Source of the DNA: Prosthecobacter sp.
Lineage (GTDB): Bacteria > Verrucomicrobiota > Verrucomicrobiia > Verrucomicrobiales > Verrucomicrobiaceae
Length of the DNA stretch: 64,000 nucleotides
NCBI GenBank assembly: GCA_021733925.1
Contig: JAIPJY010000002.1
Span: forward strand, 62,001 to 126,000
Direction of reading: 5' to 3'
The translations under genes and the position numbers were made by a program. Of the stretch, positions 30,448 to 39,109 are shown piece by piece. The stretch's first letter is position 1. Every line of letters begins with the position of its first letter. Under the pieces are notes generated by a model. The model was not told where the DNA came from. It saw only the letters and a program-made list of their open reading frames with translations, and did no database searches.

Positions 30448-31432
30448 GAGCGACCATGCCCTTGAACTCCTCGCCCGCGCCCGTGACAACGGTCGCCTCG
30501 GCCACGCCTATCTGATCACCGGCCCCAAGGAGGCGCAGCATGAAGTCTTTGCCGCCAAAGTCCTCGACCTCATGGTCGGCACGAAAATGGGCACGCTCGA
30601 AGCCTGGGAAGGGCAGGGGGCCATCGTCCTGCGCCCGCAGAGCAAATCACGCCGCATCACCATCGGCGATGATGGCGACGATCCCGGCACCATCCGTTTT
30701 CTGGAAAAGATGATTCACCGCACCGCCGCCCCCAACGGCTGGAAGCTCGCAGTCATTGTCGATGCCGAGCGCATGAATCCCCAGGCGCAAAACGCCTTCC
30801 TCAAAACCCTCGAAGAACCGCCGCCGAACACTCTCCTGCTGCTGCTCAGCACCCAGCCCCAGCAACTGCTGCCTACCATCCAGTCTCGCGTTCTCGAAGT
30901 GGCGCTGATGCCACCCGACGGCGCGCGCATCTTCACCGAGCACGAGGGCAAACTGCTATACGTGCTCAAACAGATGTCCAAAAAAGATGGTGGCAGCATC
31001 TCCGCAGCGCTCTCCTTGAAAAAGGACTTCGAAGGAATCCTCGAAGCACTGCACGACTCCATCAAAAAGGAGCAGGAGGCCGACTTCGAACGCGAGCAGG
31101 ACCACTACGCCAAGACCACCGATGGTGCCTGGCTCAAGCAGCGCGAAGAACAGGTCGAAGCCCAGATCGAAGCCGACTACCTCCAGCAGCGCACCTCGCT
31201 CATGGAACTCCTCCTCTCATGGATGGGCGATGTCGCCCGCCAGCAGGCCGGAGCCGAGCATCTCGACCTGCCCAAGTTTCAAGAAGCCACCGCCTCCCTC
31301 GCCGCCAAATGGCAGCCCGGCGACGTCGCCAAACGCATCCGCGTCCTGCGCCAGCTCGAAAGCCACCTGCACACCAACGTCAACGAAGGCCTCGCTCTCG
31401 AAGTCTGCTTCATCGAAGCCTTCGGCGCATAG
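30437..31432 (+). CDS. holB: DNA polymerase III delta' subunit (clamp loader)
   Basis: 331 residues. The N-terminus HAYLITGPKEAQHE stands where a P-loop would be but lacks GKT, as expected for the non-ATPase delta' subunit. MNPQAQNAFLKTLEEPPPNTLLLLLS followed by IQSR is the typical delta'/DnaX sensor region; the Arg belongs to the SRC-like motif, here SRV. No zinc-binding Cys cluster is seen. The C-terminal third is charged and helical (EEQVEAQIEADYLQQR). It lies in the guaB-guaA-tmk-holB run and overlaps tmk. Identity is strong from these motifs and the neighbour. Confidence 0.9.
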   Translation: MPFKSDHALELLARARDNGRLGHAYLITGPKEAQHEVFAAKVLDLMVGTKMGTLEAWEGQGAIVLRPQSKSRRITIGDDGDDPGTIRFLEKMIHRTAAPNGWKLAVIVDAERMNPQAQNAFLKTLEEPPPNTLLLLLSTQPQQLLPTIQSRVLEVALMPPDGARIFTEHEGKLLYVLKQMSKKDGGSISAALSLKKDFEGILEALHDSIKKEQEADFEREQDHYAKTTDGAWLKQREEQVEAQIEADYLQQRTSLMELLLSWMGDVARQQAGAEHLDLPKFQEATASLAAKWQPGDVAKRIRVLRQLESHLHTNVNEGLALEVCFIEAFGA

Positions 31433-31910
31433 CAGCGTAGAACGTTTCTAACTGGGATAGCGCTTCGCAAAACTCATTTCCTGATCGAGCCAGGATGCAC
31501 CTATATGGACTGCGGTTGCGCAGCGAGGAACGAGCGCAGCTACCGCTTTCGACGGCCTCGGTGACGCACGCGTTCCAAAAAAACCTCGAAAGCGGAAGCC
31601 GGTGATTTCTCGCAGGGCGGGCAGCTCACGCACACCACGAGACACTCGAAAGCAGCAGCTAACACAGTCATTCTCTAAAAGACCTGTCCCAAATAGCGAT
31701 CATCACCAGCAGCGCTGCCCGCCAGCCTTACGTAGGATGCGTGTGGCGACAGCCCGCCAGTCTGCGAGCGTGTCTAAAACACCCACGACTCGAATAGTCC
31801 CAAATCAAGGCCTGCTTGCTCCGTTCCCGACACGTCTGCAACCAACCCAGCGTGAAGTGGTCCGCACATTCCATGTGCGGTTCTCCGTCAGCGTCCCACC
31901 ACCGCAAACC
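31433..31910. other. 478-base noncoding gap with palindromic repeats
   Basis: No convincing gene is seen. The gap holds the interspersed repeat at about 31501-31600. It also has a perfect 7-bp hairpin CCGCACA-TTCCA-TGTGCGG (31862-31880), just past the 3' end of the regulator gene on the minus strand. That hairpin could end the regulator transcript, although no T run follows it. Confidence 0.6.
31501..31600. repeat. Interspersed palindromic repeat, verrucomicrobial type
   Basis: The segment has the style TGGACTGCGGT ... CCGCTTTCGA (31543-31552) ... TCGAAAGCGG (31586-31595), the last two being a perfect 10-bp inverted repeat. GC-rich intergenic elements beginning with 'ggactgcgg' and containing a 'ccgcttt' arm are, to my knowledge, frequent in Prosthecobacter-like genomes. 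The copy number in this genome cannot be seen from one window. Confidence 0.55.
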
Positions 31911-32975
31911 TCACACCGTCTCCCCACGCCGCAGATCCGGCATCAAACGCACCGGCTTGATGCTCGTATGCCCCGTCTGCGCCAGCTCCAGCACCAGCTT
32001 CGCAAGCCTCTTCGCAAACTTTGCCGCATCAGCCGAATAACGTGTCACCTTCGGCACCACATGCTCAAGAAACGCATCATCATCCCGCGACACGATGGCA
32101 AAATCACGCGGGATTTTATGACCGAGCCTCAACAGATGCGTCACCACTGTCAGGGTATGAATCGAACGCGCGACAAGAAATGCTGTGGGTGCAGGTTTCC
32201 GTTTCAGCGCCTCATTCAGGCTCTCAATCACCTGCTCCGCCGTTTCGTGATGTTGCACCACGAAGCCCACGGCCTCACTTGTGGCAAAGGCCTCGTGGAA
32301 ACCCTGGGCGCTGTCCACATCTCCGCCATGCGCTGAGTCCGGCAGCAGCAGGGCGATGCGACGGTGCCCCTTCTGCATCAGCATCGTCGCCGCATGTCGG
32401 CAAGTCGCACGATAATCCAGATCCACCGACGGGAGCCCCATGTCATCAGCGCACGATCCCGCGATGACGGCAGGCAGTTGCTGCGCGACAAACCAGCGCT
32501 GCATCACCGGAGTGGAGCGAAACATCACCCACGCAGCCGCACTCACACGCTGCGTGAGCTTCTTCAGCCCACCCGCAGGTTTGGCGGTGAAGCAATGCGG
32601 GCTCGCATGCAGTTCGAGCTGATAGCCCGCCTCCGCCAGCAGTTCCCGCAGCGCATCCACCCAGAACAGCACAAACGGCGGCATCGCCTGCTGCGGCACC
32701 GGCGTCAGCAGCGCGATCACACTTGATGCCGCTGTCTTGCCCTGCGTTTGGACCGGGGCAAGAATTTGCCTTCGCTTGTTCACCACCGCGCCGATCACGC
32801 CTTCGCGTTCCAACTGCGTGAGCACCGCCCGTAGCGTGGGCCGGCTGATGCGCAGCCGGGTGCAAAGCGTGCGCTCCGAAGGCAGCACCTCCTGCCATTC
32901 TCCACGCAGCAGGGCCTCGCGCAAAAAATCGGCGCTGTGCGTGATGAGCGAGGGTCTGGGTGGTACGGCATGCAT
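31911..32975 (-). CDS. Transcriptional regulator, GntR-type DNA-binding head with LacI/substrate-binding-like domain
   Basis: 354 residues from the ATG at 32975; an upstream start would add 27 poorly supported residues. The N-terminal winged helix-turn-helix reads LREALLRGEW-EVLPSERTLCTRLRISRPTLRAVLTQLEREGVI, a GntR head. The rest resembles LacI/periplasmic-binding effector domains: VIALLTPVP, SVDLDYRATCRHAATMLMQKGHRRIALLLPD, and IPRDFAIVSRDDD near the end. Such hybrids are common regulators of sugar catabolism in Verrucomicrobia and Planctomycetes. It is divergent from the RraA-like gene (92 bases between starts), which it probably controls. Effector unknown. Confidence 0.88.
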   Translation of the reverse strand: MHAVPPRPSLITHSADFLREALLRGEWQEVLPSERTLCTRLRISRPTLRAVLTQLEREGVIGAVVNKRRQILAPVQTQGKTAASSVIALLTPVPQQAMPPFVLFWVDALRELLAEAGYQLELHASPHCFTAKPAGGLKKLTQRVSAAAWVMFRSTPVMQRWFVAQQLPAVIAGSCADDMGLPSVDLDYRATCRHAATMLMQKGHRRIALLLPDSAHGGDVDSAQGFHEAFATSEAVGFVVQHHETAEQVIESLNEALKRKPAPTAFLVARSIHTLTVVTHLLRLGHKIPRDFAIVSRDDDAFLEHVVPKVTRYSADAAKFAKRLAKLVLELAQTGHTSIKPVRLMPDLRRGETV

Positions 32976-32998
32976 GAGCTGGAGGCCCTCACCATGCC

Positions 32999-33019
32999 GT
33001 GGTAAGCTGAAATGACCAC
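32999..33019. promoter_or_regulatory. Possible operator between regulator and RraA-like gene
   Basis: GTGGT-N11-ACCAC is an inverted repeat in the 92-base divergent region, 24 bases upstream of the regulator start codon. GntR and LacI-type proteins bind such dyads. The half-sites are only five bases, so this is a candidate based mainly on position. Confidence 0.35.
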
Positions 33020-33067
33020 AGAGATTTCCAGTGTTGCGTCGTTCATGATGACCCACCTTTGCATTCC

Positions 33068-33811
33068 ATGATTCCCCATTCAGACCTCCTTCAACTTAAA
33101 CGCTGGAACACACCCACCATCTACAATGGCTGGGAGCAGATCACCAAATGTGATCCCGCCGCAGATGGCTTTAACCTCGAAGAAACCCGCGATTTCATGC
33201 CGCAGATGGGGCCCATGGTTGGTTACGCCGTCACCGTCGTGGTGGAGCCGAGCAACAAGGCGCATCGTGAGGTCAATGCGAATGCATGGAACGAATACCG
33301 CAGCTATGTGGCCAGCATCCCCGGCCCCAAGATCGTCTGCGTGCAGGACCTCGACAAACCCCGCACCATCGGCTCCTTCTGGGGCGAGGTGAACAGCAAC
33401 ATGCACCGCGCCCTCGGCTGCGTGGGCACCATCGTTGATGGCGCGATTCGCGATGTCGATGAAATGACCAACGCCGGATTCAAAGCCCTGGCCCGCCGCT
33501 ACTGCGTCGGCCATGCGCACGTCCATCCCGTGCGCTGGAACTGCGAAGTCGAAGTCTTTGGCCGCAAGGTCAGCCCCGGTGATCTCATTCACGCCGACAA
33601 GCACGGCTTCCTCGTCATCGAGCCCGAAGCCCAGCCGCAAATCCTCGAAGCCTCCCGCTTCATGGACTCCAACGAATGCCTGACCGTCATCCCCGCCGCC
33701 CGCAGCAGCGCCGGTCTCAGCAGCGCTGAAGTGCTGGCCAATCTCGCCGCCGCCGGTGCGCAGTTTGGCAAAAACGCCAAAGCCAAATTTCAACGCGAAG
33801 GTGAATGGTAG
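33068..33811 (+). CDS. RraA-family protein, probable 4-hydroxy-4-methyl-2-oxoglutarate aldolase-like lyase
   Basis: 247 residues from the ATG at 33068; an in-frame TTG nine bases earlier is unlikely. The family core is clear: WGEVNSNMHRALGCVGTIVDGAIRDVDEM, where the conserved Gly, Asn and the R-D pair place the metal and pyruvate/oxaloacetate at the active site. A second block GRKVSPGDLIHADKHGFLVIE is also typical. The family covers HMG/CHA aldolases, oxaloacetate decarboxylases and the RNase E inhibitor RraA; the N-terminal extension WNTPTIYNGWEQI fits the catabolic branch. It starts the accessory region and ends 17 bases before the beta-helix gene. The substrate is probably a sugar-derived 2-keto acid (inferred). 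Confidence 0.85.
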   Translation: MIPHSDLLQLKRWNTPTIYNGWEQITKCDPAADGFNLEETRDFMPQMGPMVGYAVTVVVEPSNKAHREVNANAWNEYRSYVASIPGPKIVCVQDLDKPRTIGSFWGEVNSNMHRALGCVGTIVDGAIRDVDEMTNAGFKALARRYCVGHAHVHPVRWNCEVEVFGRKVSPGDLIHADKHGFLVIEPEAQPQILEASRFMDSNECLTVIPAARSSAGLSSAEVLANLAAAGAQFGKNAKAKFQREGEW

Positions 33812-33828
33812 TTCACCTGGAACCAATT

Positions 33829-35291
33829 ATGAAAACGAACCTGCTCATCCTCGCCGCCTTCTTCGTGGCCAGCCTTGCCATCGCCCAAGGCCCATCGCCA
33901 GCCGAGACAGCCTTCGGCCTGAAGGTGCCCGCGCCAGGGCCAGATACTTTCGCCGATGACGTGCTGCAGCAGGCAATCGACAAAGTCTCATCGGCCGGTG
34001 GCGGCGTCGTGATCCTCGGCGCAGGCGACTTCAAACTCTCCCGCAAGCCGGGCGATGAAACCGTGATCATCAAAAGCAACGTCACTCTTCGCGGCCAGGG
34101 CTACGCTACACACATCTATCTGGACCCCAAGACACCACCACATCCGATCCGCTACTTCCCCATGCGCATCGGCTCTGCCAAGGTCCCCGCTAACAATGTG
34201 GTCATCGAAAACCTGCGCTACACCGGCAACGACAAAGCCATCGGCGGCGGTTCCATCATGGGTTTCAATGCCCGCCTCGATGAGCCCGAATCCATGCTCC
34301 TCTCCTGCGACAACATCACCGTGCGCAACTGCTGGATCTATGACGCCAAGCAGGCCGCCGGCTGCACCAAGCCGGGGTCGAACATGTATTATGCAAAATA
34401 CGTCATTCCTGCCGAGGAGGCCCAGCCTTCAGCAAGAAAGTGCTTGATGGCAACCACTACGGACTGCCGGAGCGTCAGGCGGCGCAGTTTAAAAACTGGC
34501 AGGTTCACCACAATTTCATCGACACCTGCGGCAACAAGGCCGTCGAACTCGCCGAATGCAACGGCGGTCTCATCGCGGACAACTACATCATCAACTGCGA
34601 AGACGGCCCTCAGGTCATCTTCGGCTCACGCAATGTCAGCATCTGCAACAACCAGGTGTTCTTCCTCCGCACCGGCATCAACATCAGCGAGGGCTCTCAC
34701 CACATCACAGTCAGTGGCAACACCGTCGAACCCGTTCCCCGCAAGGAAACAAAGAGATGGGCGACCTGCCTGTTCTTCCGCACGGAACCTCAGCCGCTCG
34801 TCACCACTGTCTCCCATGTGACAGTCACCGGAAATATCTTCCGCAATCAGACCACTGAAGACAAGAGCACCGTCCGGTTTGAGACGCGCCCGGAATCGCA
34901 CGGCTGCACCTACGAAGCTATCACCCTGACCGGCAATGTGATGGATGGAAATGTGCAGTTTTATGACCGCAGAACCCCTGCGATGACCAAAATTCAGGGC
35001 ATCGTGTTTTCCGAAAATGTCTGTGAAGGTCAGGTGCTGACTGTGCCCGCATCTGAAATGGCTTCCTCGCACATCACCGTTCGCGGCAATATCTTCCGCC
35101 ACTCAGGAAATCAGCTTCTCAAAGCCAGCGGCTGGATCTGGTCTGACAACACCCACACCGCTGGCACGCTCACACTCGATGCCGCTGCCAATGGCAACGT
35201 GGTGCGCAACAATGTGACAACCTCCGCCATTCGTGATCAAGGCGTCAAAACCCGACTCAGTGGCAATGAAATCCTGTCCAATGATCCCTAG
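33829..35291 (+). pseudogene. Secreted parallel beta-helix protein, broken by one frameshift
   Basis: The ATG at 33829 begins a signal peptide (MKTNLLILAAFFVASLAIAQG). The two halves lie in different frames: 33829 to about 34420, and about 34420 to 35291. The first half ends VIPAEEAQ and the second resumes FSKKVLDGNHYGLPE. One extra G after GAGGAGG (near 34420) would restore A-E-E-G-P-A-F-S-K-K, so a single base is missing. The second half has the repeating NxI/NxV pattern of right-handed beta-helices (VTVTGNIFRNQ, ITLTGNVMDGN, ITVRGNIFRHSG), as in pectate lyases and carbohydrate-binding CASH domains. A polysaccharide-degrading role is inferred. The missing base could also be a sequencing error. 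Confidence 0.82.
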
Positions 35292-35316
35292 TTTCCCTGA
35301 ACCCATGCCAACCATC

Positions 35317-36522
35317 ATGAAACATATCGCCTCCCTCCTGCTGCTCTGCGGATCGCTCGCCGCCGCAGAACCCTTCATCGAAAAACAAGACCTGTTCATC
35401 GTCGGTGATGACCCCTCCTACCAGCTCTACCACATCCCTGGCATCGTGGTGACCGCCAAAGGCACCGTGCTTGCCTGGTGTGAAGCGCGCAAGCGAGCCG
35501 CCGGTGTCAGCGACTGGGACGACATCCGCATTCTGCTCCGCCGCAGCACGGATGAAGGCAAAACCTGGAGCGCCCCGCAAAGCATCGCCAACGTCGAGGG
35601 ACCCAAGGCGAAGAACCCCTTCGCGCTCAAGATGAAGAACGTCGATCCCAACGACGTGACCTACAACAACCCTGTGCTCATCGCCGGCAAGGACGGCACC
35701 GTCCACATGCTCTTCTGCTTGGAATACGAGCGCTGCTTCTACCAGCGCAGTGAGGACGATGGACTCACCTGGAGCAAGCCGAAGGAGATCACCTCCACCT
35801 TTGACGCTTTCAAAAAGGAGTATGACTGGAAGGTTCTCGCCACCGGCCCGGACCACAGCATCCAGCTCAAGAATGGCCGCCTCATCGTCCCGGTCTGGCT
35901 CTCCACCGGCGCTGGCGGCAACGCACATCGCCCGAGCGTCACCGCCACCATCTTCAGCGATGATCAGGGCAAAACCTGGAAGGCTGGCGACATCGCCGTG
36001 CCATGCACCGAGGAGTGGATCAACCCGAACGAAACCGTCGCCATCGAACTCGACGACGGCAGCGTCATGCTCAACGTGCGCAGTGAATCAAAGGCGCATC
36101 GCCGTCTCGTCACCGTCAGCAAAGACGGCGCCACGAACTGGAGCACGCCGAAATTTGACGAGGCCCTTCTCGAACCCATCTGCATGGGCGGCATCGTGCG
36201 CTATGATCACGCTGGTCAAAGCCTCATCCTCTTCTCCAATCCACACAATCTGGAGAAAGAGAAAGGCAAGGCCGAGCCCGGTAAAAACCGTGATCGTAAA
36301 AACGTCAGTGTGAAAATCAGCCGCGATGAAGGCAAAACCTGGCCCGTGAGCAAAACCATCGAGTCCGGTCCCAGCATGTACTCAGACATAGCCGTCACCA
36401 AGAGCGGCACCATCCTCTGCTTCTACGGACGCAGTGGCGACGGTTCAGTTCTCGCTCACTTTGCCGGTGGCCGCCTGACGCTGGCCCGTTTCAATCTGGA
36501 ATGGCTGACGGCTCCCCAGTAA
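35317..36522 (+). CDS. Exo-alpha-sialidase-like BNR-repeat protein
   Basis: 401 residues from the ATG at 35317, giving a signal peptide MKHIASLLLLCGSLAAAEP. Four good Asp-boxes (S-x-D-x-G-x-T-W) mark the six-bladed propeller: RRSTDEGKTWSAP, QRSEDDGLTWSKP, IFSDDQGKTWKAG and KISRDEGKTWPVS; a fifth, SKDGATNWSTP, is degenerate. The N-terminal motif is YHIPG rather than the usual sialidase YRIP, so the Arg that binds the carboxylate appears replaced by His. Later Arg residues (NVRSESK) remain. It is exported and would cleave terminal sugars from glycans, but true sialic acid specificity is uncertain. It is followed by a deleted paralogue. Confidence 0.85.
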   Translation: MKHIASLLLLCGSLAAAEPFIEKQDLFIVGDDPSYQLYHIPGIVVTAKGTVLAWCEARKRAAGVSDWDDIRILLRRSTDEGKTWSAPQSIANVEGPKAKNPFALKMKNVDPNDVTYNNPVLIAGKDGTVHMLFCLEYERCFYQRSEDDGLTWSKPKEITSTFDAFKKEYDWKVLATGPDHSIQLKNGRLIVPVWLSTGAGGNAHRPSVTATIFSDDQGKTWKAGDIAVPCTEEWINPNETVAIELDDGSVMLNVRSESKAHRRLVTVSKDGATNWSTPKFDEALLEPICMGGIVRYDHAGQSLILFSNPHNLEKEKGKAEPGKNRDRKNVSVKISRDEGKTWPVSKTIESGPSMYSDIAVTKSGTILCFYGRSGDGSVLAHFAGGRLTLARFNLEWLTAPQ

Positions 36523-36576
36523 GATTCATCGGGCGGATTTCGCCAGAATCAGGAAGCGGATGGCGTTCAGGAGGTC

Positions 36577-36857
36577 ATGAAGAGCACAACCATTGCGGTC
36601 TTCGTTTTCGGCTTCTGCCTTGTGCATGCCGTCGCAGAGCCATGGTTTGAAACCGCACTCTTGTTACCGCTGACCCCGAACAACAAGCCGAACTACCGCA
36701 TCCCGGTTCCTGCTCAGACATGGTCGTGCTCGACGACCACACCATCGGCTGCATTTACGAGCGTGCAGACAAAGTCAGCACGCATTACTGGGACGAACTG
36801 CATTTTACCAGGTTAAATTTGGAATGGCTGACCAACAGCAAAGCTACACCACCATGA
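36577..36857 (+). pseudogene. Sialidase remnant with internal deletion
   Basis: The 5' part encodes a signal peptide and the sialidase N-terminus (MKSTTIAVFVFGFCLVHAVA ... NKPNYRIP) in frame 1. After a junction near 36700-36715 the sequence continues in frame 3 with a sialidase C-terminus: SDMVVLDDHTIGCIYERAD ... TRLNLEWLT. That ending matches the NLEWLTAPQ end of the intact neighbour. All the Asp-box propeller between is missing, about 900 bases by comparison with 35317-36522. The stop still overlaps the next gene's start as ATGA (36854-36857). Confidence 0.85.
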
Positions 36858-39079
36858 AACTTCTTCTTTCTATCCTGCTCCTCGGCAGCACAGCAAATGC
36901 TGAAGAGCTCATTCACCGCGAGGTCATCGTCTATGGCGGCACGCCGGCTGGAATCATGGCCGCCATCGCAGCGGCGCGTCAGGGGCACGATGTGGCGCTT
37001 GTTGAAATGAACGCGCATGTCGGCGGCATGGTCAGCGGCGGCCTCGTGGCCACGGACATGGGAGATCGGGCCACCGTGGGCGGTCTGGCGGATGATTTCT
37101 TCAAACGCATCGTCCAATACTACACCGACAAATATGGCGCTGACTCAAAGGAGCTCAAAGCCGCACGGAAGGGAACCACCTTTGAGCCTCACGTTGCCGA
37201 ACTCATCTTTGAGCAGATGCTTGCCGGGCAGCCGCGCATTCAAGTGTGGAAAAAACACCGCTACCATGCCACGCAGATTGGCGCAGATCGATCACTGGCG
37301 GGCAATCGCGTCACCGCGTTGGTGGTGGATGACTTGGCGGCGAATAAAACGCGCACCTTCACCGGCGATGTCTTCATCGATGCCAGCTATGAGGGAGACT
37401 TGATGGCAGGCGCCAAAGTGCCGTATCGAGTCGGCCGTGAAGGGCGCAGTGAATACGGCGAGCAACTCGCCGGGGTGAGCATGGGGCCAAAGGAACAGAT
37501 CGGCATGGGGGATCACCGGACACAGGCCTACAACTACCGTGTCTCCATCACTTCGAACACTGCCAACCGCGTGCTGTTTCCCAAGCCCGAGCACTACGAT
37601 CCTTCGCCCTTCATTCCGACCGATGGCAAGCGCATCAAGGCCGGTGAAGTGAAAGGGTTTGGCGACTTCTTCACCACCATCGACAAAGCGCACCCGGGCG
37701 CGAAGTATGACGCAAACTGGGGCGACTTTGCCGGCAACAGTGAAGGCTACGCCGAGGGCAGTTGGGAAACGCGTGGGCGCATCGCCGCGCGCATCCGCGA
37801 CGGCTTTCTGAGTCGCCTCTACTACTCCCAGAATGATCCTGATCTCCCCGAGGCCTTCCGCAATGAAGCCCGAACCTGGGGGCTGCCGAAGGATGAATTT
37901 GTGGACAACGGCAACTGGCCTTTCCAGCTCTACATCCGCGAGGGGCGGCGCATGCTGGGTGCGTATGTGCTGCGTGAGCAGGATCTCACTCAGGACCGAT
38001 GGAAGCCCGACGGCATCGCCACGGGCAGTTACGGCATCGACTGCCATGTGGTGCAGCATCTGCGCGAAAATGGCAAACTGGTGGCCGAGCACACACGTCA
38101 CGTCGCCGTGAACAATTACGACATCCCATATCGCAGCATCGTGCCGCCTGATGTTGAAAATCTTTTGGTGCCCGTGTGCGTGTCTGCATCACACGTTGCC
38201 TGCTGCTCACTGCGCATGGAGCCTGTTTATATGATGCTGGGTCAGGCGGCGGGCACGGCCGCAGGAATCGCGCTTGCCGATAAAAAACCGGTGCAGAATG
38301 TCGATGCGAAAAAGCTGCGCTCACTCCTGGTCGAACAAGGCGCGGTGCTCGATGCAGGATATCAGCCACAGCTCAAACTGACGTGGACCCCTGCACGTCC
38401 CAAGCCCGGAGACAAAGTCATCTTCAAAGCCATCCCCACCAGTCAAAATAAAAACACGCTGAAGCAAATCCAATGGGATTTCACCGGCAATGGAACCGTG
38501 GCAGCAGAGGGGGAGCGCGTGGTGCATGTGTTCGAGGGCGAAAAAATCCACAACGTCAGCCTGCTGGTTGCCGACACCGCAGGACGTCGCCGGATGCTCA
38601 CTGCCGAAGTGCCCGTCGGCAGTGCCGAGCCGCTGGATGTGACCTTGGATGAATTCGATGCCGAACTCGCCGGTCGCTGGAATGGCACTTTTCCCGATAA
38701 CATCGCCGGACTGCCCCTGCGCTATTCGGATGTCTTTCACGGCCCCGGAATCCATCGCGACCAAGTCGTGCGTGGCAAGGTGGCTCCCGCGCGTGCGCAT
38801 TTCCAACCCACGCTCCCGCGTGAGGGCCGCTATCAGGTGTGCCTGGCATTCCGTCCGTCGAAAACCCAGGCCACCAACACACCCGTGGTTGTCAAACACG
38901 CAGAAGGCTCCGCCAAACTCACCTTGAATCAACGCCAGGAGACCACGCCGTTCATCTGGGTGCCTCTGGGCGAGTATCATTTCAAAGCTGGAAACAGCGG
39001 CTTCCTCGAACTCCGCAACGCCGACACCGACGGTCGCATCGCCGTGGATGGTGCGCGCTGGATCTGGCTTGGAAAATAG
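36854..39079 (+). CDS. Secreted FAD-dependent oxidoreductase with PKD-like and golvesin-like C-terminal domains
   Basis: 741 residues from the ATG at 36854, which overlaps the upstream stop; a start 30 bases earlier would spoil the signal peptide MKLLLSILLLGSTANA. Residues about 20-500 form the FAD_oxidored domain: VIVYGGTPAGIMAAIAAARQG (dinucleotide fold), NAHVGGMVSGGL, and near the end SASHVACCSLRMEPVYMMLGQAAGTAAG. Then comes a PKD-like segment (residues ~530-600, IQWDFTGNGT ... VHVFEGEKIHNVSLLV). The final 150 residues (FDAELAGRW ... PREGRYQVCLAF ... GRIAVDGARWIWL) resemble the golvesin/Xly carbohydrate-binding-like domain. Substrate unknown; context suggests glycans. It is related to 50731-52404. 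Confidence 0.87.
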   Translation: MKLLLSILLLGSTANAEELIHREVIVYGGTPAGIMAAIAAARQGHDVALVEMNAHVGGMVSGGLVATDMGDRATVGGLADDFFKRIVQYYTDKYGADSKELKAARKGTTFEPHVAELIFEQMLAGQPRIQVWKKHRYHATQIGADRSLAGNRVTALVVDDLAANKTRTFTGDVFIDASYEGDLMAGAKVPYRVGREGRSEYGEQLAGVSMGPKEQIGMGDHRTQAYNYRVSITSNTANRVLFPKPEHYDPSPFIPTDGKRIKAGEVKGFGDFFTTIDKAHPGAKYDANWGDFAGNSEGYAEGSWETRGRIAARIRDGFLSRLYYSQNDPDLPEAFRNEARTWGLPKDEFVDNGNWPFQLYIREGRRMLGAYVLREQDLTQDRWKPDGIATGSYGIDCHVVQHLRENGKLVAEHTRHVAVNNYDIPYRSIVPPDVENLLVPVCVSASHVACCSLRMEPVYMMLGQAAGTAAGIALADKKPVQNVDAKKLRSLLVEQGAVLDAGYQPQLKLTWTPARPKPGDKVIFKAIPTSQNKNTLKQIQWDFTGNGTVAAEGERVVHVFEGEKIHNVSLLVADTAGRRRMLTAEVPVGSAEPLDVTLDEFDAELAGRWNGTFPDNIAGLPLRYSDVFHGPGIHRDQVVRGKVAPARAHFQPTLPREGRYQVCLAFRPSKTQATNTPVVVKHAEGSAKLTLNQRQETTPFIWVPLGEYHFKAGNSGFLELRNADTDGRIAVDGARWIWLGK

Positions 39080-39109
39080 CCTCATGCATCCCATCAACTT
39101 TTTCGAATC

